Shown here piece by piece: positions 50,483-58,471 of a stretch of 64,000 bases of DNA. Both the position numbers and the translations under genes were made by a program. The notes under the pieces were generated by a model that did no database searches, was not told the origin of the DNA, and worked only from the letters and a program-made list of their open reading frames with translations. Each line of letters begins with the position of its first letter. Positions within the stretch are counted from its first letter, which is position 1. The stretch lies in contig NZ_CP025999.1 of assembly GCF_003086695.1 (NCBI RefSeq), positions 980,820 through 1,044,819 on the forward strand, given 5' to 3'. This DNA is from Stenotrophomonas sp. SAU14A_NAIMI4_8 (GTDB taxonomy: Bacteria; Pseudomonadota; Gammaproteobacteria; Xanthomonadales; Xanthomonadaceae).

Positions 50483-52132
50483 GTGGAACAGACGACAACC
50501 GACAGCGAACTCGTGAGCAAGGGCGCCTGCGATGAATGTGGAAGCAGCGACGGTAACGCGCTCTACACCGATGGGCACTCCTACTGCTTCGTCTGTAACC
50601 ACTACACGCCGGGCGAGGGCGCGGCACCGCAGGAACCGACGACCGGCAAGAAGCCGCGTGCGCTGGCGACCGGCGAAGTGCGCGCCCTCGCATCGCGTGG
50701 CCTGACAGATGAAACCTGCAAGAAGTGGGGCTACTTGGTAGGCCAAGTGCCGCATCCGAAGACGAAGGAAATGGAGACGTGCCAGATCGCGGTTTATCGC
50801 GACGAGGCGGGGCGACCGGTTGCGCAGAAACTGCGCTGGAAGGACAAGAGCTTTCAGACCGTCGGCGACTTCAAGCACGTTGGTCTGTACGGCCAATGGC
50901 TGTGGCGCGACGGTGGCCGCAAGATCGTGATCGTCGAGGGCGAGATTGATGCCCTGTCGGTATCCCAGCTCCAGGGCCACAAATGGCCGGTCGTGAGCCT
51001 GCCCAACGGGGCGCCAGCGGCGAAGAAGTCTTTGGGTGCGGCACTGCAGTGGCTACAGAAGTTCGACGAAGTCGTGCTGCTGTTCGATGACGACGAGGTG
51101 GGTCGCAAGGCCGCTGAGGAGTGCGCTCCGCTCTTCAAGCCGGGTCAGTGCAAGGTGGGTCGCATTGACGGCTACAAGGACGCCAATGAGGCGCTGGTGG
51201 CGAAGGAAGGTAGTCGGGTAATCGACGCCATCTGGGGCGCCAAAGAGTTCCGTCCCGACGGAATCGTGGACATCGGTAGCGTCGCAGACAAGGCGGCTGA
51301 GACCGTCTCGGTATCCGAGCTTCAGTGGCCCTGGCCCACGCTCACGAAGATGACCTACGGTCGTCGCCGTGGTGAGGTCTACGGCCTTGCGGGTGGCACC
51401 GGCATGGGCAAGACGACGGTGTTCAAGCAGATCGAAGCACACATCTGCGACACCGAGAAGCTGCCGATCGCTCTGTTCCATCTGGAAGAGCCGCCGCACC
51501 ACTCTGCGAAGACGCTGGCGGGCGTGATTGACGGCGTCCGCTACCACGTACCCGGCACGACCTACGACCCGGCGAAGCTGAAGGTGACCCTGACAGGGCT
51601 CGCCGGTCGTGTGTATCTCTTCGACCACTTCGGCGGCATCACCTACGAAGCCATCATCGAGAAGATGCGTTACATGCACCACGCCTTTGGTGTTCGGGAC
51701 TTCTTCCTGGATCACCTGACGGCGCTGGCCGCAGTGATGGATGCCCAGGACGAGCGCAAGGCCATCGACAAGATGATGGCAGAGCTGGCCGCGCTGATGC
51801 TGGAGCTGGACTCCACGCTGTACTACATCAGCCACCTGACGACGCCCGAGGGCAAGTCCCATGAAGAAGGTGGTCGCGTCCTGGAGAAGCACCTGCGTGG
51901 CTCACGCGCAATCGTCTTCTGGAGCCACTTCATCTTCGCGGTTGAAGGCGACAAGCAGTCGCCCGGTTCGCCGCGTGTCCTGCGCGTCCTGAAGGATCGC
52001 TTCACTGGCGACTCCAACGGCCTGTGCATCGGGCTGATGTACGACCAAGAAACCGGCCGCATGACCGAATGCGCGCTCGACGACAACTCCGGCTCCTCTC
52101 ACGGCTTCCGTGATGAGTCCATTCCGTTCTGA
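50483..52132 (+). CDS. Primase-helicase (gp4-like)
   Basis: 549 residues (T7 gp4A is 566). GTG start. A zinc-binding domain CDECGSSDGNALYTDGHSYC with a last Cys in FVC, a TOPRIM primase core (IVIVEGEIDALS, LLFDDDEVGRKA), a linker, then a RecA-like helicase with Walker A GGTGMGKTTVF and helicase motifs FHLEEPPHHS and FLDHLTALA. Unwinds DNA and lays RNA primers at the fork. Only the long form is evident. Confidence 0.95.
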   Translation: MEQTTTDSELVSKGACDECGSSDGNALYTDGHSYCFVCNHYTPGEGAAPQEPTTGKKPRALATGEVRALASRGLTDETCKKWGYLVGQVPHPKTKEMETCQIAVYRDEAGRPVAQKLRWKDKSFQTVGDFKHVGLYGQWLWRDGGRKIVIVEGEIDALSVSQLQGHKWPVVSLPNGAPAAKKSLGAALQWLQKFDEVVLLFDDDEVGRKAAEECAPLFKPGQCKVGRIDGYKDANEALVAKEGSRVIDAIWGAKEFRPDGIVDIGSVADKAAETVSVSELQWPWPTLTKMTYGRRRGEVYGLAGGTGMGKTTVFKQIEAHICDTEKLPIALFHLEEPPHHSAKTLAGVIDGVRYHVPGTTYDPAKLKVTLTGLAGRVYLFDHFGGITYEAIIEKMRYMHHAFGVRDFFLDHLTALAAVMDAQDERKAIDKMMAELAALMLELDSTLYYISHLTTPEGKSHEEGGRVLEKHLRGSRAIVFWSHFIFAVEGDKQSPGSPRVLRVLKDRFTGDSNGLCIGLMYDQETGRMTECALDDNSGSSHGFRDESIPF

Positions 52133-52144
52133 CCTGGAGAGAAA

Positions 52145-52669
52145 ATGCAAGCTCATATCCCGTCGGCCGCCACCGTTGGCGACGTGACCAGCAACGCCCG
52201 TGGCAGCGGTGCGCGCTACAACGCCAACAAGGCCCCCATGGATCTGATCCCGTTGTGGGTTGTCGCCAACTCGTTCGCCGACAAGGCGACCCATGACGAC
52301 AACCTGGAACCGGTCCAGAAGGCGCTGTATCACCTCGGCCGCTTCCAGACCACCCACGACGTTGCCGAGCTGGACAAGGCAATCGATTGGCTGAGCCACC
52401 GCTGGTTCTCCTGCGCGCGTGTCTTCGATTACGGCCGCAGGAAGTACGCCGAGTGGAACTGGGCGAAGGGCATGGCGTGGTCCGTGCCGCTGGCATGCGC
52501 CGCGCGTCACGCGCTGGCGATTCTGGACCTGGACGAAACCCTGGACTCGGAATCGAACGAAGCCCATGAGGGGCACTTCATGTGCAACCTCGTGATGCTC
52601 CGCACGTTCTACGACAGCTTCAAGTCCGGCAACGACCTGCCGCCGCCCGAGATGTTCGCGCCGCTGTAA
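52145..52669 (+). CDS. dATP/dGTP diphosphohydrolase-like protein (DUF5664 type)
   Basis: 174 residues, all-alpha. GARYNANKAPMDLIPLW, FDYGRRKYAEWNWAKGM, ACAARHALAI and SNEAHEGHFMCNL are the phage dATP/dGTP diphosphohydrolase N-terminal family pattern, a MazG-related nucleotide pyrophosphohydrolase. Members in 2-aminoadenine phages deplete dATP/dGTP for Z-genome synthesis, but relatives occur widely. No PurZ gene is in the window. It sits between the primase-helicase and polymerase genes, consistent with nucleotide-pool control. Confidence 0.75.
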   Translation: MQAHIPSAATVGDVTSNARGSGARYNANKAPMDLIPLWVVANSFADKATHDDNLEPVQKALYHLGRFQTTHDVAELDKAIDWLSHRWFSCARVFDYGRRKYAEWNWAKGMAWSVPLACAARHALAILDLDETLDSESNEAHEGHFMCNLVMLRTFYDSFKSGNDLPPPEMFAPL

Positions 52670-52674
52670 CCCCC

Positions 52675-52700
52675 AAGGCCCCGAAAGGGGCCTTTCTCAT
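52675..52700 (+). terminator. Hairpin with U-rich end
   Basis: AAGGCCCC-GAAA-GGGGCCTT followed by TCTCATT, directly upstream of the TCTGGAGAGACC ribosome site of the next gene. Confidence 0.6.
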
Positions 52701-52713
52701 TCTGGAGAGACCC

Positions 52714-53349
52714 ATGTTCACCCCTGGTATCGGCGCCTACGCCAAGGCGTTGCTCATGCTGCTGCCCACGGTAGTACGTGGCGACGTGATTCTCGCTGGC
52801 GGCGCGCTGCGCTCCTTCTTCGACAAGACCGAGCAAGCAGACGTCGATCTGTTCTTCCGCAGTGATGAGGACTTCCTCCGCTGCTTGGAAGTGATGCACG
52901 CGCACCCGGGATTCCGCTACGACGGCTGCAAGGGCCGCTCGGAGGTGTTCATCCGAGTCGTGGACGGCATCGAGTTCAACCTGATCGGCTTCGCCTTCGG
53001 TTCGCCGCAGGAAACCATCGAGCGCTTCGACTTCCGCTGCTGCCGAATGGCTGCGTGGATGAACGGCAACGGCGGGTTGGAGTTCGTGTCCGATCCGCAC
53101 GCGGTCTCCGACGCCGTCATCAAGGCGCTGATCGTCATGGTCAACAACGGTACGGAACGCACGCTGCGCCGCATCGACCACTACGTCCTGGACTACGGCT
53201 ACAGGCTGGACCTCGACGTGGTCGATCACCTGACCGAGGAGGCAGATGCCGACGTCCTGGATGACCTGGGTCAGGTCACCGTGGTCAGCGCGACCCCGAA
53301 GCAGCGCTACATCGCGCGCCTGCCTCGCTGCGGCAACGGCGGCTACTGA
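52714..53349 (+). CDS. Nucleotidyltransferase-like phage protein
   Basis: 211 residues. VILAGGALRSFFDKTEQADVDLFF shows GG...D-x-D, the minimal active-site signature of the polymerase-beta-like nucleotidyltransferase fold (as in poly(A) polymerase heads). The C-terminal half is helical. Nothing identifies the target; toxin, tRNA-modifying or signalling roles are all possible. ATG with CTGGAGAGACCC upstream; the longer frame starting at 52582 lies inside the previous gene. Confidence 0.65.
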   Translation: MFTPGIGAYAKALLMLLPTVVRGDVILAGGALRSFFDKTEQADVDLFFRSDEDFLRCLEVMHAHPGFRYDGCKGRSEVFIRVVDGIEFNLIGFAFGSPQETIERFDFRCCRMAAWMNGNGGLEFVSDPHAVSDAVIKALIVMVNNGTERTLRRIDHYVLDYGYRLDLDVVDHLTEEADADVLDDLGQVTVVSATPKQRYIARLPRCGNGGY

Positions 53350-53369
53350 CCCGCAACTCAAGGAGCCAC

Positions 53370-55289
53370 ATGCTCATCTACGACTTGGAGACGGATGGTC
53401 TCCTTGAGACCGTCACGAAGATCCACTGCCTCAACATTCGCGACCGCATCAACCAGCGCGATTTGCGCTTCACCGACCACACGCACTACCACTGCGGTGC
53501 CCCCACGAAGCGTGATGGGACTCTGGCCGACGGCCTGAAGTTGCTCTCGGAGTCTGCCGAAATCGGCGGGCAGAACGTCATCGACTACGACAACCCCGTC
53601 CTGAAGAAGCTCTACGGGTGGGAGCCACGGCCGGATCAACGTGTCCGCGACACGCTGGTCGAGTCTCGCGTGATCTGGACCAACATGCGCGACGTGGACT
53701 TCACCATGATCCGCGCCGGCAAGCTGCCCCCAGAGTTCGCGAAGAAGGGCCTTATCGGCCTCCACAAGCTGGAAGCGTGGGGCTACCGCCTTGGTTGCTT
53801 CAAGGGCGACTTCAACCCGAAGGACTTCGGCTACACCTGGGAAAACGTCCCGTTCCTCGTGGAGATGGACGACTACTGCTCGCAGGACTGCACGGTCACC
53901 GAGAAGTGGTTCGACAAGATCGACTCGAAGGAATACTCGTTCGAATGCCTGACGCTTGAGACGGCGGTTGCGCTGATCATCAGCCAGCAGACCCGCAACG
54001 GCTTCGCCTTCAACGAAGCGGCCGCCCTGGAGCTGCATGCGCTGCTGCTGAAGCAGAAGATCGTTCTGGAGGAGAGCCTCCGCGACATCTTCCCGCCCTG
54101 GGAAGTCATCACCAAGCGGGCAATCGCGAAGGCCAACAACAAGAAGCTCGGCCGGGTGAAGGGGGAAGAGTACGTCGTCGTGAAGACGATGGTGTTCAAC
54201 CCTGGCTCCCGCGACCACATCGCCAACCGACTGAAGGCCATCTACGGATGGGAGCCCACGGAGTTCACCGACAAGGGCAAGCCCAAGGTGGACGAAGTCG
54301 TCCTGGGCGCGCTGCCCTGGCCGGAGGCCAAGCAGCTGACCGAGTACCTGACCGTAACGAAGCGCCTCGGGCAGCTCGCAGACGGCAAGGAAGGGTGGCT
54401 GAAGGCGGTACGAAACGGCCGCATCCATGGCCGCGTGAACACGAACGGCGCGGTGACGGGTCGTATGACCCACAGCAAGCCCAACGTGGCTCAGTGCGAC
54501 AAGTGGAAGCCGATGCGTGCTCTTTGGACGGTCGCTGCCGGGAACGTGCTGGTGGGTTGCGACGCGGAGGGCTTAGAGCTGCGCATGCTCGCGCACTACA
54601 TGGCCCGATGGGATGGCGGCGCCTATGGCGATGCCGTGGTCAACGGCAAGAAGGAAGACGGAACTGACGTTCATACGGTCAACCAACATGCCGTCGGCCT
54701 CAACAAGCGCGACGCGGCGAAGACCTTCATCTACGCGCTGATCTACGGCGCTGGCGACTTCAAGCTCGGCACCGTCATTTACGACGATATGACCGACGCA
54801 CAGAAGCTGAAGTTTGACTCGTCGGAAGGTGCAAAGAAGTCGAAGGACCGCGCCCTGGCAACGCTGGGACGTAAGCGTCGTCAACGCCTGATGGAGCGTC
54901 TGCCGGCACTGGCCGCACTGACCAAAGCCGTCAAGGAAGCCGCAAAGAAGCGCGGCAACCTCAAGGGCCTCGACGGCCGCCTCCTCCACGTCCGAGGCGA
55001 GCACGCCGCGCTCAACACGCTGCTGCAGTCAGGCGGCGCCGTCGCCATGAAGAAGGCCCTCGTGATCCTGGACGAAGCCCTTCGCACTCACCCCAACCCT
55101 CTCATGCGCGCCGTGATGTTCGTCGCGAACGTGCATGACGAGTTCCAAATGGAAGCACACCCTGATGTTGCAGCAGAACTCGGACGCCTCGCAGCCGACG
55201 CTATTCGCCTCGCAGGCGAGCACTTCGGAATGCGTTGCCCCCTCGCCGGGGCATTCGACATCGGAAGTAACTGGGGCGACACCCACTGA
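53370..55289 (+). CDS. T7-type DNA polymerase with 3'-5' exonuclease
   Basis: 639 residues (T7 gp5 is 704). The exonuclease is seen at the start: YDLETDGLLETVTKIHCLNI (Exo I), NVIDYDNPVLKKLYGW (Exo II) and YCSQDCTVTEKW (Exo III). Polymerase motif A GCDAEGLELRMLAHYMAR, motif B KRDAAKTFIYALIYGAG and motif C NVHDEFQMEAH follow. It lacks part of the T7 thumb/thioredoxin-binding region length. Start MLIYDLETDG with AAGGAGCC upstream. The 3' end overlaps a homing-endonuclease frame. Confidence 0.95.
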   Translation: MLIYDLETDGLLETVTKIHCLNIRDRINQRDLRFTDHTHYHCGAPTKRDGTLADGLKLLSESAEIGGQNVIDYDNPVLKKLYGWEPRPDQRVRDTLVESRVIWTNMRDVDFTMIRAGKLPPEFAKKGLIGLHKLEAWGYRLGCFKGDFNPKDFGYTWENVPFLVEMDDYCSQDCTVTEKWFDKIDSKEYSFECLTLETAVALIISQQTRNGFAFNEAAALELHALLLKQKIVLEESLRDIFPPWEVITKRAIAKANNKKLGRVKGEEYVVVKTMVFNPGSRDHIANRLKAIYGWEPTEFTDKGKPKVDEVVLGALPWPEAKQLTEYLTVTKRLGQLADGKEGWLKAVRNGRIHGRVNTNGAVTGRMTHSKPNVAQCDKWKPMRALWTVAAGNVLVGCDAEGLELRMLAHYMARWDGGAYGDAVVNGKKEDGTDVHTVNQHAVGLNKRDAAKTFIYALIYGAGDFKLGTVIYDDMTDAQKLKFDSSEGAKKSKDRALATLGRKRRQRLMERLPALAALTKAVKEAAKKRGNLKGLDGRLLHVRGEHAALNTLLQSGGAVAMKKALVILDEALRTHPNPLMRAVMFVANVHDEFQMEAHPDVAAELGRLAADAIRLAGEHFGMRCPLAGAFDIGSNWGDTH

Positions 55290-55644
55290 GCTGGCGTACC
55301 TCGCTGGCTACTTCGACGGGGAGGGGTCCATCGGCATTGCCGGTGGCTCCCTCTGCGTGCGCATCACGAACACCTACAAGCCAGCCCTGGAGCGTTTCCA
55401 GCAGCTGTTCGGCGGGTCCGTGGACATCCACAACGCAGGCGACGAGAAGTCCCGCCTGTCGTGGGTGTGGCGCACGTACGGCAAGCGGGCTGAAGACGCC
55501 CTCGCAGCCATCGAGCCGTACCTCGTCGAGAAGGGCCCGCAGGCCTACCTCGGAAAGCACTTCCGCTCACTCCCCAAGGGGCCCGACCGCGACCGCGTGG
55601 TCCAGGCGCTGACCCTCCTGAAACGTACCACCCACCAAAGGTAA
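55165..55644 (+). CDS. LAGLIDADG-type homing endonuclease overlapping the polymerase gene
   Basis: 159 residues from an ATG inside the polymerase gene in another frame (an earlier ATG at 55135 is possible). LAYLAGYFDGEGSIGIAGG is the LAGLIDADG motif; only one such motif is present, so a homodimer is expected. The conserved part begins at the polymerase stop codon (55287-55289), so about the first 40 residues are translated from polymerase coding sequence. It may instead be reached by coupling or frameshift from the polymerase. Confidence 0.78.
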   Translation: MLQQNSDASQPTLFASQASTSECVAPSPGHSTSEVTGATPTELAYLAGYFDGEGSIGIAGGSLCVRITNTYKPALERFQQLFGGSVDIHNAGDEKSRLSWVWRTYGKRAEDALAAIEPYLVEKGPQAYLGKHFRSLPKGPDRDRVVQALTLLKRTTHQR

Positions 55645-55649
55645 CCCCA

Positions 55650-56078
55650 ATGCACCTGAAGACCGCCGCCAAGGAAATCAAGGCCGACTGGCACTCGGCA
55701 AGTGAGCATCTCAAGGGCGACGAGCGCTATGTGGCCCAGGCGAAGGCCCGGCTGAGCGACCGTCGAGCCTCACATGCTGAAGAGCTGGCCGACCTGCGCA
55801 AACTGCACGCCGCTGCCGAGGCCGCCCTGCAGGCCGAGCACAAGTCCGAGAAGTCCGTTCTGGCGAACACGCAACGCTACTACGCGAAGAAGTTCACGAA
55901 GCAACTGCTGCGCGCCGCTGGTGCAGACGTGAAGGCCGCCGCGAAGGCGCTCTTCGCCTACACCATCCAGTGGCCGGCTGCGGTGCTCGGCCTGCTGATC
56001 GTGTTCGTCGGCTCGCTGTTCTTCTTCATCAGTGACGGCCGCAGCGGTTTCAAGTCCTTCTGGGACGGCATCCGCTGA
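55650..56078 (+). CDS. Coiled-coil membrane protein of the lysis region
   Basis: 142 residues. A long charged helical/coiled-coil segment (about 1-95) and one transmembrane helix (about 107-128, IQWPAAVLGLLIVFVGSLFF). Its stop overlaps the holin start by one base. It could be a lysis regulator or part of the spanin/holin set; no family recognised. Confidence 0.65.
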   Translation: MHLKTAAKEIKADWHSASEHLKGDERYVAQAKARLSDRRASHAEELADLRKLHAAAEAALQAEHKSEKSVLANTQRYYAKKFTKQLLRAAGADVKAAAKALFAYTIQWPAAVLGLLIVFVGSLFFFISDGRSGFKSFWDGIR

Positions 56079-56422
56079 TGATCGACTCACTCCTCGACAG
56101 CCTGTCGAAGGTGAGCGAAGTCCCTCGCCCGGTATGGGCAATCGCCGCGGGCCTGTTCGCAGGCTTCGGCGTTACCCAGCGGCTGCGCAGGCTGCTGCCC
56201 GACGTATGGGATGACAAGACGCACGAGGTCGCCACTCAGGCCCTCGTGTTCGTCGTCGCCTTCGCAGTCACCTTCCTCTCCTGGGGCAACACCGGCAACG
56301 ACGCAATCGTCGGCGCGCTGGTCGCTGGCCTCATCACCCCCGCAGCGTGGAACGTTCTGCTCGCCGTCATCGGCTGGTGGAAGCCGGATCTGCGCGACGC
56401 ACTCATGCAGAGAACCAAATGA
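56078..56422 (+). CDS. Holin-like membrane protein
   Basis: 114 residues with three hydrophobic segments (about 21-35, 54-68, 77-97) and short polar ends, matching a class I or T7 gp17.5-like holin in layout. It would open the inner membrane for the amidase at 50021. Genes are chained by overlaps on both sides, with a four-base overlap (ATGA) to the next start. Confidence 0.68.
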   Translation: MIDSLLDSLSKVSEVPRPVWAIAAGLFAGFGVTQRLRRLLPDVWDDKTHEVATQALVFVVAFAVTFLSWGNTGNDAIVGALVAGLITPAAWNVLLAVIGWWKPDLRDALMQRTK

Positions 56423-56538
56423 AGACCCTGATCGAAGTCACCGTGGGTGTAGCCCTGATCGCCGTTTACGCCGCCGCCGTCATCGCCTCCGTGGCGCTGC
56501 CGATCCTCGGCTGCATCTGGCTGTGGCACAACATCTGA
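56419..56538 (+). CDS. 39-residue membrane peptide
   Basis: MKTLIEVTVGVALIAVYAAA followed by VIASVALPILGCIWLWHNI: one long hydrophobic helix. ATGA overlap with the holin-like gene and TGATG overlap with the spanin gene, so it is part of the lysis operon. It may be an antiholin or second holin. Confidence 0.6.
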   Translation: MKTLIEVTVGVALIAVYAAAVIASVALPILGCIWLWHNI

Positions 56539-56903
56539 TGAAGCAGTACCTCGACGTCGCCAAGGGCTTGGTCCTGTTGGCGTTCCTCGGGGTCTGCGGC
56601 TACTTCGTGTGGAACTACAACCGCATGGAGGGAGAGGTCGCGCAGATCGCACCTCTCCAGGCCCAGGTCGAAGCGCTGCAGAAGCAGCAGCAGACCCTCG
56701 CATCCGAAACCATTACCCGCGACAAGCTCAGTGCCGCCATTCGCGCGGAGCGGCAGAGCGTCGTCGTGCGAATCGACAAGGCCCACACCGATGATCCGCA
56801 AGTTCGCGCTTATCTCGATGAGCGTATTCCTGACAGCCTGCGCCGGGCACACCTCGGTGAGCCGGCCGAACGCCAGTCCGTTCCTGCAGCCGACGGTCAT
56901 TGA
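56538..56903 (+). CDS. Inner-membrane spanin (Rz-like)
   Basis: 121 residues. N-terminal signal-anchor (LDVAKGLVLLAFLGVCGYFV) followed by a periplasmic coiled coil rich in Gln/Glu (QAQVEALQKQQQTLASE). The o-spanin gene lies largely inside it in another frame, the classical Rz/Rz1 nested arrangement. It bridges to the outer membrane lipoprotein to fuse membranes at lysis. Confidence 0.8.
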   Translation: MKQYLDVAKGLVLLAFLGVCGYFVWNYNRMEGEVAQIAPLQAQVEALQKQQQTLASETITRDKLSAAIRAERQSVVVRIDKAHTDDPQVRAYLDERIPDSLRRAHLGEPAERQSVPAADGH

Positions 56904-57051
56904 GGGGAAGTACCCCTCGCTCGATGCCGTACTGAAGGACAACACGTCCACCACCTACGACCTGTACCTGTTCGGTGGAAACGCTGAAGACGGGTTGCAG
57001 CAGTGCAATGCCGACAAGGCCTCAGCGCGCAACGTCCTGAAGGAACCCTGA
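56791..57051 (+). CDS. Outer-membrane spanin lipoprotein (Rz1-like)
   Basis: 86 residues. MIRKFALISMSVFLTACAGH has a lipoprotein signal with LTAC lipobox. It begins 253 bp inside the i-spanin gene in another frame and ends 148 bp past it. The mature part lacks the heavy proline content of lambda Rz1, but position, lipobox and overlap are the standard features. Confidence 0.8.
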   Translation: MIRKFALISMSVFLTACAGHTSVSRPNASPFLQPTVIEGKYPSLDAVLKDNTSTTYDLYLFGGNAEDGLQQCNADKASARNVLKEP

Positions 57052-57290
57052 TGCGACTCAAGCTCCCCGCCCTGAAGAACTCCGAGTGGTCTGTCGAATC
57101 GAGCGCTCACATCTTGGGTCTGCGCCTGACGACCAAGGTCAACGGTGAGTACGTGCACGCCGAGCATCGAATCGACCGTTACATGCTCGAACTCGGCTGC
57201 GAGAACACCGCCCACGGGATCGTGGAGTGCCTCGTTCGCCAACAGGAGCGCGCCATCGGCGCCGCCGTCCTTGGCCGTCCCATCAACTAA
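57051..57290 (+). CDS. Phage hypothetical protein
   Basis: 79 residues, ATG overlapping the o-spanin stop (TGATG). MRLKLPALKNSEWSVESSAH start, no signal, no recognised domain. Continues the overlapping-gene chain. Confidence 0.55.
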   Translation: MRLKLPALKNSEWSVESSAHILGLRLTTKVNGEYVHAEHRIDRYMLELGCENTAHGIVECLVRQQERAIGAAVLGRPIN

Positions 57291-57304
57291 TCCTGAAGAG
57301 AAAC

Positions 57305-57877
57305 ATGAAGAAGTTCCTGATCGCCTCTGCGCTGCTGCTGGCCTCCTTCGCCACCACCGCTGGTTCCTACTCGTCGAGTCGTTCGTCGTTCTCGTCGAGC
57401 AGCTACCGCAGCTCCTACAGCGCGCCCTCGCGCAGCTACTCGGCGCCGAGCCGCAGCTACGCCGGTCCGAGCCGCAGCTACTTCAGTGGTGCACGTACGG
57501 CGCCCACTGTGCGCCCGGCAGCTCGCCCGACCACTGCTCCGCGCAACACCACCGTGGTCAACCGGACCGTCGTCAACCGCACGACCGTGGTCAATCGCGG
57601 CTCCTATGGCCGCCCGCACTACAGCTACTACAAAAATCCGGCCCCACGTCCCTCGTTCGTGCAGAGCAATGCTGGCTGGTATGCCTTCGGCGCCCTGGCA
57701 GCATGGAACCTGTTGTCGGCCCATGAGCGCGCCAATACCCCGGCCCCGGATGTCTCCGGTCTGATGGAAATGAGCTGGGACGAGTTGTCCCGCGCCATCT
57801 GGGCCGACGGCAGTATGTCCAAGGCAGAGGCAGCGGTCGTGCGCAAATGGCGCGAGCTGCATGGAGCCGGCCAGTGA
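57305..57877 (+). CDS. Secreted Ser/Tyr/Arg-repeat protein
   Basis: 190 residues with a signal peptide (MKKFLIASALLLASFATTAG). The mature N-half is Ser-rich with repeated RSY units (PSRSYSAPSRSYAGPSRSY) and VVNRT repeats (RNTTVVNRTVVNRTTVVNRG). A C-terminal helical part follows, with a hydrophobic patch and MEMSWDELSRAIWADGSMSK. No homologue recognised. Being exported from a non-structural prophage region it may be a lysogenic-conversion or surface protein. The start is taken at the ATG with signal; RBS GAAGAGAAAC. Confidence 0.65.
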   Translation: MKKFLIASALLLASFATTAGSYSSSRSSFSSSSYRSSYSAPSRSYSAPSRSYAGPSRSYFSGARTAPTVRPAARPTTAPRNTTVVNRTVVNRTTVVNRGSYGRPHYSYYKNPAPRPSFVQSNAGWYAFGALAAWNLLSAHERANTPAPDVSGLMEMSWDELSRAIWADGSMSKAEAAVVRKWRELHGAGQ

Positions 57878-57960
57878 TCTGGCTGGCTGTTGGATTCGTC
57901 GTGGGGACTGCAATCGGCTTCCTCGTGGGTGTCATCCAAGACCTGGGGATGGACCCATGA
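57874..57960 (+). CDS. 28-residue membrane peptide
   Basis: GTG start overlapping the previous stop (GTGA). It reads VIWLAVGFVVGTAIGFLVGV then IQDLGMDP; a single hydrophobic helix with small-residue (GxxxG-like) spacing. ATGA overlap with the next gene. Confidence 0.45.
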   Translation: MIWLAVGFVVGTAIGFLVGVIQDLGMDP

Positions 57961-58163
57961 GCGAGCTGGCCGCTAATGCAATCGAACGCCTGAAGGCGCT
58001 GGCGCGCCGAGTAACGATCCGCGACCGCCAAGAAGAAGATGACGCCATCTGCGTCGATGACTTCGCTGGTGGCAACGTGGACGACGCCTACGAGCAAGGC
58101 CTGCTGGACGGCGAAGTCGAGATGGCCCGTGACATCTTGCGGGAGCAGGGAGTCGAGTGGTGA
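57957..58163 (+). CDS. Small acidic phage protein
   Basis: 68 residues: MSELAANAIERLKALARRVT start, then acidic DDFAGGNVDDAYEQGLLDGE. Cytoplasmic, helical; function unknown. Confidence 0.5.
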   Translation: MSELAANAIERLKALARRVTIRDRQEEDDAICVDDFAGGNVDDAYEQGLLDGEVEMARDILREQGVEW

Positions 58164-58471
58164 AGCGCAGTGTCCTGATCGCCGCCCTCATCGGCCTGCT
58201 CGTGGTGCTTGTCGTCGCGGCGTGTCGCCACGACTGGAAGCCCACGCCGCCGTTCTTCCTGGACTACGGCGAGTGCCTTGCCGGTCACGAGGAGGACACC
58301 TCCTACGTAACGACCGACGGCAACGGCTACCCGGTGTTCGTACCTTCTTCCACATACGTTTGTGACCAACACGAGTACCCGGCTGGTGACGGACCGGACT
58401 ACGTACGCCGTTACCGGCAGTACGAGACCGACCTCGCTGCGTGGCTCAAACGACATCCCAAGGAATCTTGA
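58157..58471 (+). CDS. Small phage lipoprotein-like protein
   Basis: 104 residues from a GTG start (GTGGTG). The N-terminal hydrophobic segment ends VVAAC, a weak lipobox, so the mature protein may be a membrane-anchored periplasmic protein. Cys and Tyr are frequent in the rest. Function unknown; exclusion or lysis accessory roles are possible. Confidence 0.55.
   Translation: MVKRSVLIAALIGLLVVLVVAACRHDWKPTPPFFLDYGECLAGHEEDTSYVTTDGNGYPVFVPSSTYVCDQHEYPAGDGPDYVRRYRQYETDLAAWLKRHPKES

Noticed and set aside
58039..58365. 108-codon frame overlapping two small phage genes
   Set aside because: Ser/Arg/Pro-rich shadow of the acidic protein and lipoprotein frames, which are chained by start-stop overlaps.
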